NCBI RefSeq assembly: GCF_036173105.1 | Contig: NZ_CP108053.1 | Coordinates: forward strand, 5,766,001-5,830,000 | Direction: 5' to 3' | Source: Streptomyces sp. NBC_00287 | GTDB lineage: Bacteria; Actinomycetota; Actinomycetes; Streptomycetales; Streptomycetaceae | DNA: 64,000 nucleotides | Shown: piece after piece, positions 34,062-43,078 of the stretch | Position numbering within the stretch: the first letter of the stretch is position 1 | How the letters are laid out: every line of letters starts with the position of its first letter | Notes under the pieces: generated by a model | Told to the model about the DNA's origin: nothing | Database searches by the model: none | The model's input: only the letters and a program-made list of their open reading frames with translations | Translations under genes and position numbers: made by a program

Positions 34062-37000
34062 TTACCAGGTGAGCCAGCTGATGACCGTGTCCGCCACGCC
34101 GTTGGCGGCCTCCGCCCCCTTGGCGCCGAACTTGCTCAGCAACTGACCCTTGCCGAAGAAGAGGCCGCTCAGCGCGAACTCACCGAGTGCGGCCCGGAAG
34201 TCGTCGCCTTCCACGCCGTATTCGACCCCTGTGAGGACCACCTTTGCTGCCGACAGGCCCAGCCCCAGGAGCGAGAGGCCCAGGCCGATCGGTGCAAGGG
34301 GAGTGAAGGAGAGGATGAGTCCGGCGGTCCCCACGATGGTGCCCCAGTGGCCGAGGACGTTCGCCCAGTCTCCGGCGTCCGAGACGTCCTCGGGCCAGAT
34401 TCCCCAGTCCACATACCAGGGCTTGTCCTGCTCGGAGTTCTGTGACGGGTCCGTCCCGTTCCGCTCGTTCTCCAGCGCCTCTTGCGCTGCCTGCTGCGCG
34501 GCGGCCTCCAGCTCCGCCTGCCGCCTCGCCGCCGCGGTCTCCTGTGCCTGGCTCGCGGCGTCGGCGGCGGACTGTGCGTCCTGGCCGGCCTGGTCGGCGG
34601 ATGCCTGCGCCTGGGCAGCCGAGCTCTGGGCGCTCGATGCGTGCGACACGGCCTGTTCCGCCGATGCCATCGCCTGTCGCATCGAGTAGTTGGCGCTGCG
34701 TGCCGCGCTGCGGGCCACCGACGCGGCCTGCTCGGCGCTCGCGGCGGACCGGGCGGCGTCGGCTGCCGACTTGTCGGCGGCATCCGCATTCGCCTTCGCC
34801 TGTTGAGCCGAGTTCGCGGCGTCCGTGGCGTAGTTCTTGGCCTTCGTCGCCCAATCGGACGCCTCGGTCGCGGCCTGGCGGGCCTCGGCTGCCGCCTTGG
34901 ACGCGAGAGCGGCGTCCTCCAGGGCCTTCGCGGCGATCTTCGCGGCGTGGGCGATGGCGGCACGGACGGCGGCGACGTGGGTGGCGTGGTCGTGATCGAG
35001 GCGGGCGATGGTGAACTTGTCGTGGACGACGAAGTGCCGCCGCATCTGGGCGGGGCCCTCCAGGGCGATCTGCGCCGCGGACTTCATGTACAGGCCGCCC
35101 GAGTCGAGGAGGCGGAGGATCTCGACCCGGTCGTCCTCCTTCACGGCCTCCGGAAGCTCGATGGTGAGGAAGCGGTACAAGGCCGTGGCGCTTCCGTCGT
35201 TCAGCGCACCCTCGGCCTTGGCCCTGACAGCGGTGCCCGGGTTCTCGGCAAGGATCTTGAGCACGGCGACCCGATAGTCGGCTTCCGCCGCCGCGATGGC
35301 CCCGCTGGTGAGGAAGTCCGCAGCGGCGTCGGGACTGTCACTGGTCAGGGCCGTGTGCGCGGCGTCGGCGACGGACGCCCAGGACGCCTTGGCGACGGCC
35401 AGCACGGTCTCGCGGTCGTCCTGCCGCTGGGCGAGGACCCGGTCCGCGTCCACCCAGTTGAGGACGGACTCATCCGTACCCGCGAGCGCGAACTCGGCGG
35501 CCTCTCGGGTCCAAGTGCCGGTTGAGTCAAGGAGCTTGACCGCGGCCTTGCGGCCTGTCGTGGCCGCCGCGGAGGTGTCCCCGCCCTTCAGCGCCGACTC
35601 GGCCGCCGCGATGAGGTCCTTGATCTCCGAGGCCGTCTTGCCGGCCTGCGTCCGCTCCCGGTTGACCCGCTCGGCCTCCTCGGTATCGGCCTGTGCCCTG
35701 AGCCGGGCCTCCAGGACGCCCAGTTCGGTGTCCTGGGCGATGCGGGCGATCTCGGCGTCGCGAGCTGCCTGCTCCACTGCCTGCGCTTCCTTGACCGCGT
35801 CCGAGGCCGTCGTCGCCGCCTCCACCGCCGCAGCCGCATACGCCGTGGACCGCTTCGCGTACTCGATCGCCTTCCCCGCGTTCGCCGCGGCCTCGTCCGC
35901 CGCGTCCGCCGCCGCGTCCGCATGGTCGGCCGCGCTGTTGGCCGCGTCACAGGCCACCCGGGCCGCCGCCGCGGCGCGGTTCGCCAAGGTCTGCGCGGTG
36001 CCCGCGGCCCGGGTGGCGCGCGCCGCGGCGGCGTCCGCCTCGGCTGCCGCCTGCCGGGCCTTCGCGGCCTGGGACTGGGCGACGCCCGCCGAGGCTGCGG
36101 CGTCGGCCGCGGCGTTCGCGGCAGCCGCTGCGTTGCCCGCCGCGCTCGCGGCGGCCGAACCCGCGGCAGAGGCCTCCGCGGAGGCGACGGCGGCCTGGTC
36201 GGCGGCCGCCGCCGCGGTGCGCGCCTGGCCCGCGGCGGCCCGCGCACCCTCGGCCGCGGCTCGGGCAGCGGACGCCTTGGAGGCATCGGCGGACGCGGCG
36301 ATCGCGGCGTTGTACGCGCGGGAGGCGGCGTTCCCGGCAGCGGCGGCGGCAGCGGCAGCCGCCTGTGCGGCCTGCGCCGCGCGCCCCGAAGCCGCCTGGG
36401 CCGTGCGGGACGCGGCGATCGCGGTGTTGGCCGCGCTCGCGGCACCCCGCGCCGCACTCGCCGCGTCGTTCGCCGCCTTGGCCGACTTCGCCACGTCCTC
36501 CTTGGCCGCCAGCGCCTCCGCCGCCGCCTTCAGAGCCGCGGCCTTGGCTTTCTCGGCCGCATCCTTCGCGCGCGCGGAGGCGGCGACGGCCTGCTCCGTC
36601 TGGAGCTTCGCCCGCCTGCCCTCGCGCTGCACGATGGCGACCAACTGGCCGATCGTCGCGGCCTCTTCGTCACGGGCACGGGCGATGTACTGGCCGGAGG
36701 ACAGGAATTGGCCGATGGCCTCTGGCGAGCCGTCGTTCAGTGCGCGCTCGGCGTACTTCTTCACCTCGGGGGAGGTGGTGCCCAGCATGGTGAGGACCGC
36801 GACCCGGTCGTCCTCCCGCTGTGCGGTGTACTGCGTGTCGGTCAGGAAGGTCCGCAGCGCCGCCCAGGTGCCGGTCTCCAGCGCCTGGGCGGCTGCCTTC
36901 TTCACCGCGGAGGCACCGTGGTTCGACACGGTGAGGACCTCGACCCGCAGATCCTCCAGTACGGGCGCCTCGTGGCCGTCGCTCAGGAAGGCGGCGACCG

Positions 37001-37394
37001 CGTCATCCCCGGCGCCAATGGCCGTGTTGGCGGCCGCGCGCGTCGCCTTCCCTGCATACGCCAGGCTGGAGATGACCGCGAAGCGGTTGTCCTCGGCCCG
37101 GGCGGCCGGCAGTCGGTTCGTCAGGAAGTCGGTGACGGCGGCCGGCGTACCGACGGCGAGCGCGGCCGCCGCGGCCTCCCGCACGGCACGTCCGCCGATC
37201 TTGTACGCCCAGACAACCCGCCCCCGTTCCGTATCGGGCAGGCCGTTGTACGTGCCCGAGGGGTCCGGCTCCGCGGCGTACGCGGGGGCGGCGGTCAGGG
37301 TGAGGGCGGATGGCAGGGCGGAGGCGGCGGTGGCTCCCGCGAGGGACGCCAGTATGCGGCGTCTGCTCCACAGTGAAGGCGACAAAGCGGACAT
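34062..37394 (-). CDS. Secreted ALF-repeat protein, toxin-delivery-like, without a recognisable toxin tip
   Basis: 1110 residues. A Tat-like signal (SRRRILASLAGATAAS, ending APAYAAEP) is followed by helical ALF repeats (about 50-260; each ends in a phrase like AVAAFLSDGHEAPVLEDLRVEVL), an extremely Ala-rich coiled coil (265-600), more ALF repeats (620-800), a second Ala-rich coiled coil (800-990) and a 110-residue tail with WYVDWGIWPEDVSDAG and two hydrophobic helices (GLILSFTPLAPIGLGLSLLGLGL). ALF repeats are known from actinobacterial polymorphic-toxin proteins; here the chain stops after the hydrophobic pretoxin-like segment. ATG 37394 has GGGAAGG directly before it. Confidence 0.85.
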   Translation of the reverse strand: MSALSPSLWSRRRILASLAGATAASALPSALTLTAAPAYAAEPDPSGTYNGLPDTERGRVVWAYKIGGRAVREAAAAALAVGTPAAVTDFLTNRLPAARAEDNRFAVISSLAYAGKATRAAANTAIGAGDDAVAAFLSDGHEAPVLEDLRVEVLTVSNHGASAVKKAAAQALETGTWAALRTFLTDTQYTAQREDDRVAVLTMLGTTSPEVKKYAERALNDGSPEAIGQFLSSGQYIARARDEEAATIGQLVAIVQREGRRAKLQTEQAVAASARAKDAAEKAKAAALKAAAEALAAKEDVAKSAKAANDAASAARGAASAANTAIAASRTAQAASGRAAQAAQAAAAAAAAAGNAASRAYNAAIAASADASKASAARAAAEGARAAAGQARTAAAAADQAAVASAEASAAGSAAASAAGNAAAAANAAADAAASAGVAQSQAAKARQAAAEADAAAARATRAAGTAQTLANRAAAAARVACDAANSAADHADAAADAADEAAANAGKAIEYAKRSTAYAAAAVEAATTASDAVKEAQAVEQAARDAEIARIAQDTELGVLEARLRAQADTEEAERVNRERTQAGKTASEIKDLIAAAESALKGGDTSAAATTGRKAAVKLLDSTGTWTREAAEFALAGTDESVLNWVDADRVLAQRQDDRETVLAVAKASWASVADAAHTALTSDSPDAAADFLTSGAIAAAEADYRVAVLKILAENPGTAVRAKAEGALNDGSATALYRFLTIELPEAVKEDDRVEILRLLDSGGLYMKSAAQIALEGPAQMRRHFVVHDKFTIARLDHDHATHVAAVRAAIAHAAKIAAKALEDAALASKAAAEARQAATEASDWATKAKNYATDAANSAQQAKANADAADKSAADAARSAASAEQAASVARSAARSANYSMRQAMASAEQAVSHASSAQSSAAQAQASADQAGQDAQSAADAASQAQETAAARRQAELEAAAQQAAQEALENERNGTDPSQNSEQDKPWYVDWGIWPEDVSDAGDWANVLGHWGTIVGTAGLILSFTPLAPIGLGLSLLGLGLSAAKVVLTGVEYGVEGDDFRAALGEFALSGLFFGKGQLLSKFGAKGAEAANGVADTVISWLTW

Positions 37395-37550
37395 CCTTCC
37401 CGTGCGAACACAGGCATGCGACTTGGGTGTCGCACGCTAACCACCGGTACGGAAGGGCACACCCTGCAACTTTCGAGGGCGATGGGGAGTAAGTCCGTTG
37501 ATATGTGTATGGGTCTCACGCACCGTCAACTTCCGTACCGAGGAGCCCCA

Positions 37551-38027
37551 GTGAGACGCTGGCTTCCCTTGAGCCTCGCCACCGCCGCCACGGCCGCGGT
37601 CACCGCCGTAGCCCTGCTGTTCTCCCCCGCCCCGCAGGCCGCGGCCGAGGACATACCTCCGGTGGCCGTCGAGGACTTCGCGTATCCGAACGCGGATCAG
37701 ATCTACGCCGACACCGGCATCCATCTGACCACCGGTGACGGCAACATCCTGCTCGCCGACTGCGGCGCCACCGGGCTCATCGAGGTCTGGGCGCGCGACA
37801 TGGACAAGTTCTGCTTCTCCGTGCGGGGTGCCTCCGGCCGGGTGGCCATGGAGGTGCCGGCGGTCTACGGCATCAAGGGCAACGACTACAAGATCGTCGC
37901 CGACATGACGGTGGACGGCACCGAGACCTCCTACGACATCGACCCGAACAGCTGGACCGCGGTCGGCGAGAGCGCCGACCCGGAGGGCCGCGACCACACG
38001 CTCGTGGAGCTCCGCGCCACCAAGTAG
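37551..38027 (+). CDS. Small secreted protein, unknown family
   Basis: 158 residues. A signal peptide (1-33, ending QAAAED) is followed by a compact strand-rich domain with a single Cys pair (ADCGATGLIEVWARDMDKFCFSV). No domain was recognised. GTG 37551 is fixed by GAGGAG 5 bp upstream. It is 38 bp ahead of the trypsin-fold gene and probably co-transcribed, so it may act with it. The divergent promoter region (37395-37550) includes the small inverted repeat TGCGAC/GTCGCA at 37417-37434. Confidence 0.82.
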   Translation: MRRWLPLSLATAATAAVTAVALLFSPAPQAAAEDIPPVAVEDFAYPNADQIYADTGIHLTTGDGNILLADCGATGLIEVWARDMDKFCFSVRGASGRVAMEVPAVYGIKGNDYKIVADMTVDGTETSYDIDPNSWTAVGESADPEGRDHTLVELRATK

Positions 38028-38065
38028 GCCATCCGGCACGTTCGTTCAGCTGAGAGGGATACCCC

Positions 38066-40168
38066 ATGTTCTCGCCCCGCCGCCTCAGACCGGTCCTGGC
38101 CCTGCTCGCCGCCGGCGCGGTCCTGTCCGTGCCCCTTCCCGCCGCGCACGCCGTGGTCGGCACCCCGGCCCCGGACGGCACCCACGCCTTCACCGCCCAC
38201 CTCGACATCGGCGGCACCCGTTCCTGCTCGGCCGCTCTGGTCGACCCGGAGTGGCTGGTCACGGCCGCTTCCTGCTTCGCCGACGACCCGCAGTCCGGTA
38301 CCGCCCCGGCGGCCGGGAAGCCGAAGCTGAAGACGGTCGCCACCATCGGCCGCACCACGTTGAGCGGCACCGGCGGCCATGTCGCCGAGGTCACCCAGAT
38401 CGTGCCGCGGGCCGGCCGCGACCTGGTCTTCGCCCGGCTGGCCTCCCCGGCGACCGCCGTCACCCCGGTCAAGCTCGCCGCCACCGCGCCCGCCGCCGGT
38501 GACGCGCTGACCGTCCTGGGCTACGGCCGCACCAAGACCGAATGGGTGCCCGGCAAGCTCCACCAGGCCAACTACACCCTGGACGCGGTCGCCGACGGCA
38601 CCCTCGCCATGACCGGCAAGAGCGCCGACGACTCCGTCTGCAAGGGCGACACCGGCGGCCCGGTCCTGCGCGCTACGAGCGGGGGCTCGTACGAGCTGGT
38701 CGCCGTCAACTCCCGCTCCTGGCAGGGCGGCTGCCACGGCACCACCGAGACCCGTACCGGCGCGATCGCCGCCCGCACCGACGGCAAGCCGGGCGGCGCG
38801 AGCCTCACCGCCGGTCAGACCCTGGCCTCCGGCGACTCCCTGCTGTCGAAGTCCGCCAAGGTCACCATGGGCACCGACGGCAACCTGACGGTTGCCTCCA
38901 ACGCCGGCAAGACCCTGTGGTCCTCGGGCACGAGCGGCAACGCGGGCGCCACCGCCACCCTCAGCGCGGCCGGCAACCTGTCCGTGAAGTCGGCCGCCGG
39001 CGCCTCCCTGTGGGAGTCGAAGACCTCCGCGGCGAACGGCACCCTGCTCCTCCAGGACCGCGGCAATCTGGTCGTACGCACCGCCTCTGGCGACACGATC
39101 TGGTCCAGCAACACCGTCGTACGCAACGACCTCAGTGGCGACGGCCGTTCCGACTTCGCCGTCTGGTACGACAACGCGGACGGCCGGGACGGCATCCACC
39201 GCTTCACCACGGCCGCGGACGGCACCTTCCAGACGCCCGGCAACGGCTACATGTCCACTGCCGACACCTGGAACGCCGCCAACGCGAAGACCGTGACCGG
39301 CGACTACAACGGCGACGGCCTCGCCGACGTCGCCGGCGTCTACGGCTACTCCGACGGCGCCCTGGCCATCTGGACCTGGCTCGCCAAGGCCGACGGCACC
39401 TACGCCACGCCGTTCCGCACCGCCAATGTCAGCGGCTGGACCTTCACCCGTCTCAGCTTCTTCAGCGGCGACTTCGACGGCGACGGCCGCGACGACATCG
39501 GCGCCTGGTACGACTACGCCGCCGGCCACGACCGGCTGTTCACCTTCCGGTCCGCCGAGAACGGCGGCTTCACCGCGCCCACCTCGTCCCTCACCATCGA
39601 GGCGGGCAACTGGACGGCGGACCTCGCCAAGCTGGCGACCGGTGACTACAACGGCGACGGCCGCGACGACCTCGCCGCCTTCTACACCTACGACAGCGGC
39701 GTGGCCCGCATCTGGTCCTTCCTCGCCAACGCCGACGGCGGATTCAACTCCGGCGTCAAGAACTGGGAGGCGCCGAGCTGGGGTGTCCGCGACCGCACCA
39801 CCGTCTACTCCGGCGACTTCGACGGCGACGGCCGTGACGACCTGGTCGCCTGGTACGACTACAGCGACGGCAGCGACGGCGTCCACACCTGGCTGGCCGA
39901 CACCGGCGGTCTCCTCAGCACCCACAAGGCGTCCACGAGGGTCGCGGCCGGCAATCTCACGCGCGCCAGCATGAAGATCGCCGCCGGTGACTACAACGGC
40001 GACGGCCGGGACGACCTCGGCTTCCTGTACGGACGCGGCGACGGCTCCGTCAGGATGTGGACGATGCCCTCCCTGGCGGGCGGCACCTTCGGTGCATACA
40101 CCGGCGGCTGGAGCGGGACGACCTGGACCTTCGCCCGCGCCGGCGTGATCGAGCGGTACCCGTCCTGA
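38066..40168 (+). CDS. Secreted trypsin-fold (pseudo)protease with lectin-like and FG-GAP repeats
   Basis: 700 residues. A signal peptide (1-29) is followed by a chymotrypsin-like domain (30-245), a bulb-lectin-like domain (about 258-345, AKVTMGTDGNLTV and LLLQDRGNLVVRT) and FG-GAP/VCBS propeller repeats to the end with many Ca-binding DYNGDGRDDL loops. The protease fold keeps D119 and the Cys pairs, but the His57 position is Ser69 (VTAASC) and the Ser195 position is Thr196 (GDTGGP), so classical protease activity is unlikely. It may bind sugars or proteins instead. ATG 38066 has GAGAGGG upstream. A terminator follows. Confidence 0.85.
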   Translation: MFSPRRLRPVLALLAAGAVLSVPLPAAHAVVGTPAPDGTHAFTAHLDIGGTRSCSAALVDPEWLVTAASCFADDPQSGTAPAAGKPKLKTVATIGRTTLSGTGGHVAEVTQIVPRAGRDLVFARLASPATAVTPVKLAATAPAAGDALTVLGYGRTKTEWVPGKLHQANYTLDAVADGTLAMTGKSADDSVCKGDTGGPVLRATSGGSYELVAVNSRSWQGGCHGTTETRTGAIAARTDGKPGGASLTAGQTLASGDSLLSKSAKVTMGTDGNLTVASNAGKTLWSSGTSGNAGATATLSAAGNLSVKSAAGASLWESKTSAANGTLLLQDRGNLVVRTASGDTIWSSNTVVRNDLSGDGRSDFAVWYDNADGRDGIHRFTTAADGTFQTPGNGYMSTADTWNAANAKTVTGDYNGDGLADVAGVYGYSDGALAIWTWLAKADGTYATPFRTANVSGWTFTRLSFFSGDFDGDGRDDIGAWYDYAAGHDRLFTFRSAENGGFTAPTSSLTIEAGNWTADLAKLATGDYNGDGRDDLAAFYTYDSGVARIWSFLANADGGFNSGVKNWEAPSWGVRDRTTVYSGDFDGDGRDDLVAWYDYSDGSDGVHTWLADTGGLLSTHKASTRVAAGNLTRASMKIAAGDYNGDGRDDLGFLYGRGDGSVRMWTMPSLAGGTFGAYTGGWSGTTWTFARAGVIERYPS

Positions 40169-40176
40169 CAAGGCGC

Positions 40177-40215
40177 AGCGGCCTCCGGCCCTTCCGTAGG
40201 GAACCGGAGGCCGCT
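40177..40215 (+). terminator. Terminator of the FG-GAP gene
   Basis: AGCGGCCTCCGG (40177-40188) pairs perfectly with CCGGAGGCCGCT (40204-40215) and is followed by TCTCT. It lies 9 bp after the stop codon. Confidence 0.88.
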
Positions 40216-40502
40216 TCTCTGTCGCACGATCTGATGAGGTGCCGTCGGGTCGGTGGCCGCGATCAACAGCCGACGATCGACCGGCAGTTGTTTGTTCGGG
40301 GGCAGGAGCAGAGGAACAGGTGGCTGCGGCCCCGGGATGGACTCGGAGGCGGTGCCGACTGGTGATTTGGTTCTTGGCAACAGCTGACCAGGAGGTCCCT
40401 CGATGGGGTGAACGGCAGCTGTTCCCGGGATCTTGTGGATGTCTTGAATGCATGATCGGCGGTGGCGGATGAGTTCGATTTGGCCTGGACGGGAGGTGGC
40501 CG
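40216..40502 (+). other. Left flank of the transposase-like gene
   Basis: 287 bp between the terminator and the TnpB-like gene with no gene of its own. G+C is lower than in the neighbours, with TTTGTT and TTTGG patches, in keeping with foreign DNA. The left end of the element is probably here but its exact position was not resolved. A GAAC-GGCAGCT-GTTC imperfect hairpin near 40410-40425 may be subterminal. Confidence 0.35.
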
Positions 40503-42240
40503 GTGGCACGCAGACGAGAGCAGAAGCGTAAGTTGCGTGCGATCGCTGCCCCGTTCACGGTGACGGCTCCGGCGGGGGCGCGGATCCGGGACCGGCTGAA
40601 GGATCTGACGGCGGCGGATGTGAAGGTCCTGACCCTGGTGGGCGAGCATTTGGGCCGCCACCAGCGGGCGGATCTCGCCGCGCGTGTGCGGATCGGGAAC
40701 GTTCCGGCAACGGACACCGGCCGGACAGGACGGAAGAAGCGACTCACCGCTGTTTCCTCGTCGCGATGGGCAGGAGCGATGACCCGGGCATCGGAGGATC
40801 AGTATCAGCTGTCGATGCGCTGCCTGATCGATGAACGGGCCGGTCTGCGGCGCCGGATCCGGAAGATCGGGCAGCGGCTGGCGGTCCCGTGTGGGCAGAA
40901 GCGCGGCCGGGTGCGTGGATACGCGGACCGGAATGAGCGCTGGCAGAAACAGCGGCAGCTGAACAATCTTGAGGCTCGGCTGGCGATCGTGGATCGGCGG
41001 ATTGAGCAGGGGCGTCCCAGGATCGTGGTGGGAGGGTGTCGTCTGGCCAGGATTCGCCACCACCTCGCCTACGCCGGGCTGACCGAAGCCGACTGGCGGG
41101 AGCAGTGGGATGCCGCCCGGCTGTTCCTGACCGCCGACGGCGAGTCCGGCGCCCCACACGGCAACTACACCATCACCGTCCACCCGGAGACCGGCGAGGT
41201 GAGCCTCGTGCTTCCGGAGCCGTTGCGGCATCTGGCGAACGTCCCACGCGGCCGGTATCGGCTCTCGTGCACGATCACCTTCCACCACCGGCGTCAGGAG
41301 TGGCTGGACAGGGTGGAAGCCCATCGGGCCGTGCGTTACGACATCGTCCGCGATCCGGCACGGGGCCGCTGGTACCTGGACGCATCCTGGTCGGCCGCCA
41401 CCACGGCCCTGTCCAGCCCTCACGAGATCCGGGCATCCGGTGGGAAGCTACTCGCCGTCGACCTCAACGCCGACCACCTCGCCGCCTTCGTGGTCGATGC
41501 GCACGGTAACCCGGTCGGCGAACCGCATACGATCCCCTTGGAGTTGACCGGCCCTACCGCCACCAGGGACGGGCGGCTTCGCCAGGCCATCACCGAACTG
41601 ATCTGCATCGTCAAAGATCACGGCTGCGCGGGACTCGTGGTGGAGAACCTGGGTTTCGAAGACGCGCTGGCCACAGGCCGGGAGACGATGGGACGCGGAC
41701 GCCGGGGCAAGGCTTTTCGGCGCACGGTTGCCGGCATCCCCACCGCGCGCTTTCGGGAGCGACTGCGCGGCATGGCCTTTCACCAGGGCCTGGTCGTCAT
41801 CGCCGCGGACCCCGCCTACACCTCGGTCTGGGGCGAGAGGTACTGGAATGCCTCCCTCCAGCAGCAATCGAAGACGCCCGTCACGCGGCATCACAGTGCC
41901 GCAGTGGCGATCGGCAGGCGGGGCCTGGGCCATCGGGCACGGCGTCGGCCAGGTGTGACCGCACCCCACCAGAGGATGGGAATGCGGAGAGCTACCGGCC
42001 AGACCATGCCCGCGCCCAGGCCACGCGGGATCGCGAGCCCACCCAGGACAGCGAGCGCGCCCAACGCGGGCGGCGAGACTCGACTGTGCCGAGGTGACCA
42101 ACTCGCGCTGTTCCCCGGCCCTCAGGACCGTTCGGAGGGCCACCGGATCACCGATCCGGTCACGGCGAACTGGCCAGTACCGGCCAACAACGCCAGGAAC
42201 GGTGAGACACAGCCCTCGGATAGGCGCGAACTGTTCAGTA
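40503..42240 (+). mobile_element. Insertion-sequence-like element, boundaries unresolved
   Basis: Single-gene TnpB-like element between two core genes. There are no inverted repeats or target duplications, as expected for the IS200/IS605/IS1341 group. A small hairpin TGGCC-GGCCA at about 42170-42185 could be the right subterminal structure, and the right end probably lies near 42230-42240, where the ORF enters the neighbour's reverse strand. Any guide RNA would be expected in the last 200-300 bp. Confidence 0.5.
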
Positions 42241-42254
42241 GCGCGGGCGCCTGA
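40503..42254 (+). CDS. TnpB/IS605-OrfB-like RuvC-fold transposase protein without zinc ribbon
   Basis: 583 residues. The basic N-terminus (1-200) is followed by an RuvC-like core: D320 in LLAVDLNADHL (RuvC-I), E381 in LVVENLGFEDA (RuvC-II) and D436 in AADPAYTSVWG. In classical TnpB a CxxC zinc ribbon and DxxAAxNI follow; here a short linker leads to RHHSAAVAIGRRGLGH (462-477), with His463 where the RuvC-III Asp would be expected. The Pro/Arg-rich C-terminus is typical of Streptomyces members of this group. No TnpA is present. GTG 40503 follows GGGAGG. The last codons run into the 3' end of the convergent gene, suggesting that the element ends just before. Confidence 0.8.
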   Translation: MARRREQKRKLRAIAAPFTVTAPAGARIRDRLKDLTAADVKVLTLVGEHLGRHQRADLAARVRIGNVPATDTGRTGRKKRLTAVSSSRWAGAMTRASEDQYQLSMRCLIDERAGLRRRIRKIGQRLAVPCGQKRGRVRGYADRNERWQKQRQLNNLEARLAIVDRRIEQGRPRIVVGGCRLARIRHHLAYAGLTEADWREQWDAARLFLTADGESGAPHGNYTITVHPETGEVSLVLPEPLRHLANVPRGRYRLSCTITFHHRRQEWLDRVEAHRAVRYDIVRDPARGRWYLDASWSAATTALSSPHEIRASGGKLLAVDLNADHLAAFVVDAHGNPVGEPHTIPLELTGPTATRDGRLRQAITELICIVKDHGCAGLVVENLGFEDALATGRETMGRGRRGKAFRRTVAGIPTARFRERLRGMAFHQGLVVIAADPAYTSVWGERYWNASLQQQSKTPVTRHHSAAVAIGRRGLGHRARRRPGVTAPHQRMGMRRATGQTMPAPRPRGIASPPRTASAPNAGGETRLCRGDQLALFPGPQDRSEGHRITDPVTANWPVPANNARNGETQPSDRRELFSSAGA

Positions 42255-42825
42255 ACCACTCGGCGCTGGACCGCTTCGCGGCGAAGATGATCACCAGGAT
42301 CGCGAGGATCATGATGAGCAGGCCCAAGAGGTATATGCCGAGCGCGAAGATGCCGCTGACTATCGCGAACGACGCGTACACGATCGAGCAGACGCGGACG
42401 CCGTTGCCGCCCTTGGCGTACTGCAGCAGCAGCACCAGACCGAGGATCGCGAAGACGGCGGCCAGGCTCAGGAAGAAGACCACGACGCCCTTGCCCAGGT
42501 CCGCGTAGCGCTCGGCCTCGGCGTCACCGGTGATGCCCGCCTCGAGCATCGTCTGGTCCCAGTTGGCCAGCGCGTCGCCGTACACGGCGGCGATGACGAT
42601 GTGGCACAGGGCGATCACGCCGAGCATGATCTGCGCGGCCCGGGTGATGCCGGGCATCTGTGCGGGACCGGCCGGCGGGTAGCCGTACCCCATGCCGGGG
42701 TGCTGCACCGGCGGGGCCGCCGGGTAGCCGCCGTACCCCTGCGGGGGCTGCTGCGGGTAGCCGTAACCGGGGGCCGGCTGCTGGGGCGGGGGCCCGTACG
42801 GGCTGTTCGGTTCGCCGAAACTCAT
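42235..42825 (-). CDS. Polytopic membrane protein with Pro/Gly/Tyr-rich N-terminus
   Basis: 196 residues. The first 70 are Pro/Gly/Tyr/Gln-rich (PGYGYPQQPPQGYGGYP) and disordered. Four hydrophobic segments follow: AQIMLGVIALCHIVIAAVYG, VVVFFLSLAAVFAILGLVLLL, a third around VCSIVYASFAIVSGIFALGIY and a fourth LLGLLIMILAILVIIFAA. The basic end SSAEWFRRPRY is typical of a Streptomyces family of this layout. Function unknown. ATG 42825 has GGAGGAA upstream. The stop is at the probable edge of the transposase element and overlaps its ORF by 20 bp. Confidence 0.8.
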   Translation of the reverse strand: MSFGEPNSPYGPPPQQPAPGYGYPQQPPQGYGGYPAAPPVQHPGMGYGYPPAGPAQMPGITRAAQIMLGVIALCHIVIAAVYGDALANWDQTMLEAGITGDAEAERYADLGKGVVVFFLSLAAVFAILGLVLLLQYAKGGNGVRVCSIVYASFAIVSGIFALGIYLLGLLIMILAILVIIFAAKRSSAEWFRRPRY

Positions 42826-43078
42826 GGCGGGGTTCCTCCGTGTGAAACCGATGTGCGGGGACGACGAGCGGCACGGTCGGAGGAAAGTCTGTTGCGGTTG
42901 CGGTTCGTCCCCCCGGTACAGCCCGCGGCACTGTGGCGACAATCGTTCGTCAGTGACCGGTTTGTTGTCCAGTCGTAGTCCCTATGTGTTGTGCAAGTGC
43001 AACCCGCTGATCATGAGGCGATCACGGCTCGGGCACCCGGATTGGAACCGGGACCCCGTCATCCGCGAGGATGGGGCC

